DNA of 64,000 nucleotides from Arthrobacter sp. MMS18-M83 (GTDB lineage: Bacteria > Actinomycetota > Actinomycetes > Actinomycetales > Micrococcaceae), in assembly GCF_026683955.1 (NCBI RefSeq), contig NZ_CP113343.1, positions 4,092,001-4,156,000 on the forward strand. Direction: 5' to 3'. This document shows positions 63,380 to 64,000 of this stretch, one piece after another; position 1 is the stretch's first letter; each line of letters opens with the position of its first letter. The position numbers and the translations under genes are program-made. Under the pieces are notes generated by a model. The model had not been told where the DNA came from and made no database searches. It saw only the letters and a program-made list of their open reading frames with translations.

Positions 63380-64000
63380 CTAGAGCTTTACCTTCACAGT
63401 TTCCCACGCCTTCAGGACGGCGTCATGCTCGGAAGAACCAGCCCCAAACAGCTCCTCCGCAGACGTCGCGGTTGCCTTGGCGAACCGCCGGAAGGTGCAC
63501 GTGGCGGGTAGGGAGCCGCCTGTCAGGGTGTTGTACCAGATCTGGCCGGGCGCCTCCCACGCATTGCCTCCCAACTCCAGCGCAACGATGGAGAAAGCTC
63601 TGTTGGGAATGCCGGAGTTGATGTGGACACCGCCGTTGTCTGCGGTGGTGCGGACATACGTATCCATGGAGTCCGGCTGCGGATCCTTCCCGAGCACGTC
63701 GTCGTCGTAGGCGGTACCCGGTGCCTTCATCGAGCGGAGTGCGGCGCCTTGAACGGCATCTGTGAACAAGCCCTCGCCGATCAGCCAGCTGGCCTCGGCC
63801 GCGGATTGCTTTTTGGCATGTTGCTCCACCAGCACCCCGAAAACGTCGGACATGGACTCGTTGAGGGCTCCCGCCTGGTTCCGATAGGCGAGGGCTGCAG
63901 TGTACTGGGTGACGCCGTGCGCAAGTTCGTGCCCGATCACACTGAGCGACTTGGTGAACCTTTGGAAGATCTCGCCGTCGCCGTCACCGAAGACCATCTG
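63380..64000 (-). CDS. M4 family metallopeptidase (partial, 5' end outside)
   Basis: C-terminal part (about 207 residues) of a thermolysin/protealysin-like protease; the gene continues past the window's right edge. It has VIGHELAHGVTQY (HExxH zinc and catalytic Glu), NESMSDVFGVLVE (third zinc ligand Glu) and GGVHINSGIPNRAFS (substrate His), then AWEAPGQIWYN and a C-terminal WETVKVKL. The lack of a C-terminal PPC or binding domain and the adjacent emfourin gene indicate the protealysin group, which is often not secreted by a normal signal. Confidence 0.92.
   Translation of the reverse strand, partial: QMVFGDGDGEIFQRFTKSLSVIGHELAHGVTQYTAALAYRNQAGALNESMSDVFGVLVEQHAKKQSAAEASWLIGEGLFTDAVQGAALRSMKAPGTAYDDDVLGKDPQPDSMDTYVRTTADNGGVHINSGIPNRAFSIVALELGGNAWEAPGQIWYNTLTGGSLPATCTFRRFAKATATSAEELFGAGSSEHDAVLKAWETVKVKL

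Overview
The window reads as a contiguous stretch of a high-GC actinobacterial chromosome, most likely family Micrococcaceae (Arthrobacter, Paenarthrobacter or Pseudarthrobacter). Supporting signs are a split tad pilus locus of the actinobacterial type, the mycothiol-linked SigR/RsrA pair, a fused 2-oxoglutarate decarboxylase/dehydrogenase (Kgd), a SAM-IV-type riboswitch, the 24-residue ribosomal protein bL37, a fused RmlC-RmlD protein, and a tmRNA tag ending in FALAA. There is no phage, IS element, CRISPR array, rRNA or tRNA in the window. The genus assignment is inference from gene content.

Layout. 0-15 kb is a cell-surface polysaccharide region: four family-2 glycosyltransferases (one frameshifted), a DUF2304 protein, a flippase, a secreted GH25 lysozyme, dTDP-rhamnose genes (rmlB and a fused rmlC-rmlD), a DUF2142 membrane protein coupled to a PstS-like lipoprotein, and a secreted polysaccharide deacetylase with three near-identical C-terminal modules. 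15.7-20.6 kb is a compact tad/Flp pilus operon (tadA, tadB, tadC, small pilin-like protein, two TadE-like, one TadG-like). 20.6-26.1 kb is a conserved block, prfB-ftsE-ftsX-M23 hydrolase-smpB-ssrA, joining translation termination/rescue with divisome control of cell-wall cleavage. 26.4-27.07 kb is gene-poor.

27-37.5 kb holds an HtrA-like protease, an MFS exporter, a DtxR-type regulator, a methyltransferase and a class-V aminotransferase led by a SAM-IV riboswitch, then a leftward doxX-aroA-rsgA-hisN run. 37.6-41.3 kb carries sigR-rsrA with a recognisable SigR-type promoter, bL37, a PadR/DUF4097 pair with a double palindromic operator, and a degenerate SGNH protein. 41.4-45.3 kb is kgd, interrupted by one extra base. 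45.8-51.8 kb has two CNNM/CorC-type membrane proteins, then a zinc ABC transporter behind a Zur-like palindrome and a convergent Fur/Zur-family gene. 52-64 kb contains an MBL hydrolase, a Cds1-like cysteine desulfhydrase, a rhodanese, a frameshifted alcohol dehydrogenase, an HIT protein, a nested inverted-repeat element, hrpA, a WYL regulator, a GlxA-type regulator, and an emfourin/M4 protease pair cut by the window edge.

Three otherwise intact conserved genes (a glycosyltransferase, kgd and an alcohol dehydrogenase) each carry a single-base indel in a homopolymer. This pattern suggests sequence-length errors at least as strongly as true gene decay. I found no clearly new defence or mobile system. 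The most useful observations are the regulatory elements (SAM-IV, PadR operator, Zur box, SigR promoter), the unannotated-size genes (bL37 and other small ORFs), the nested intergenic repeat, and the gene pairs of unknown joint function in the surface-polysaccharide region.
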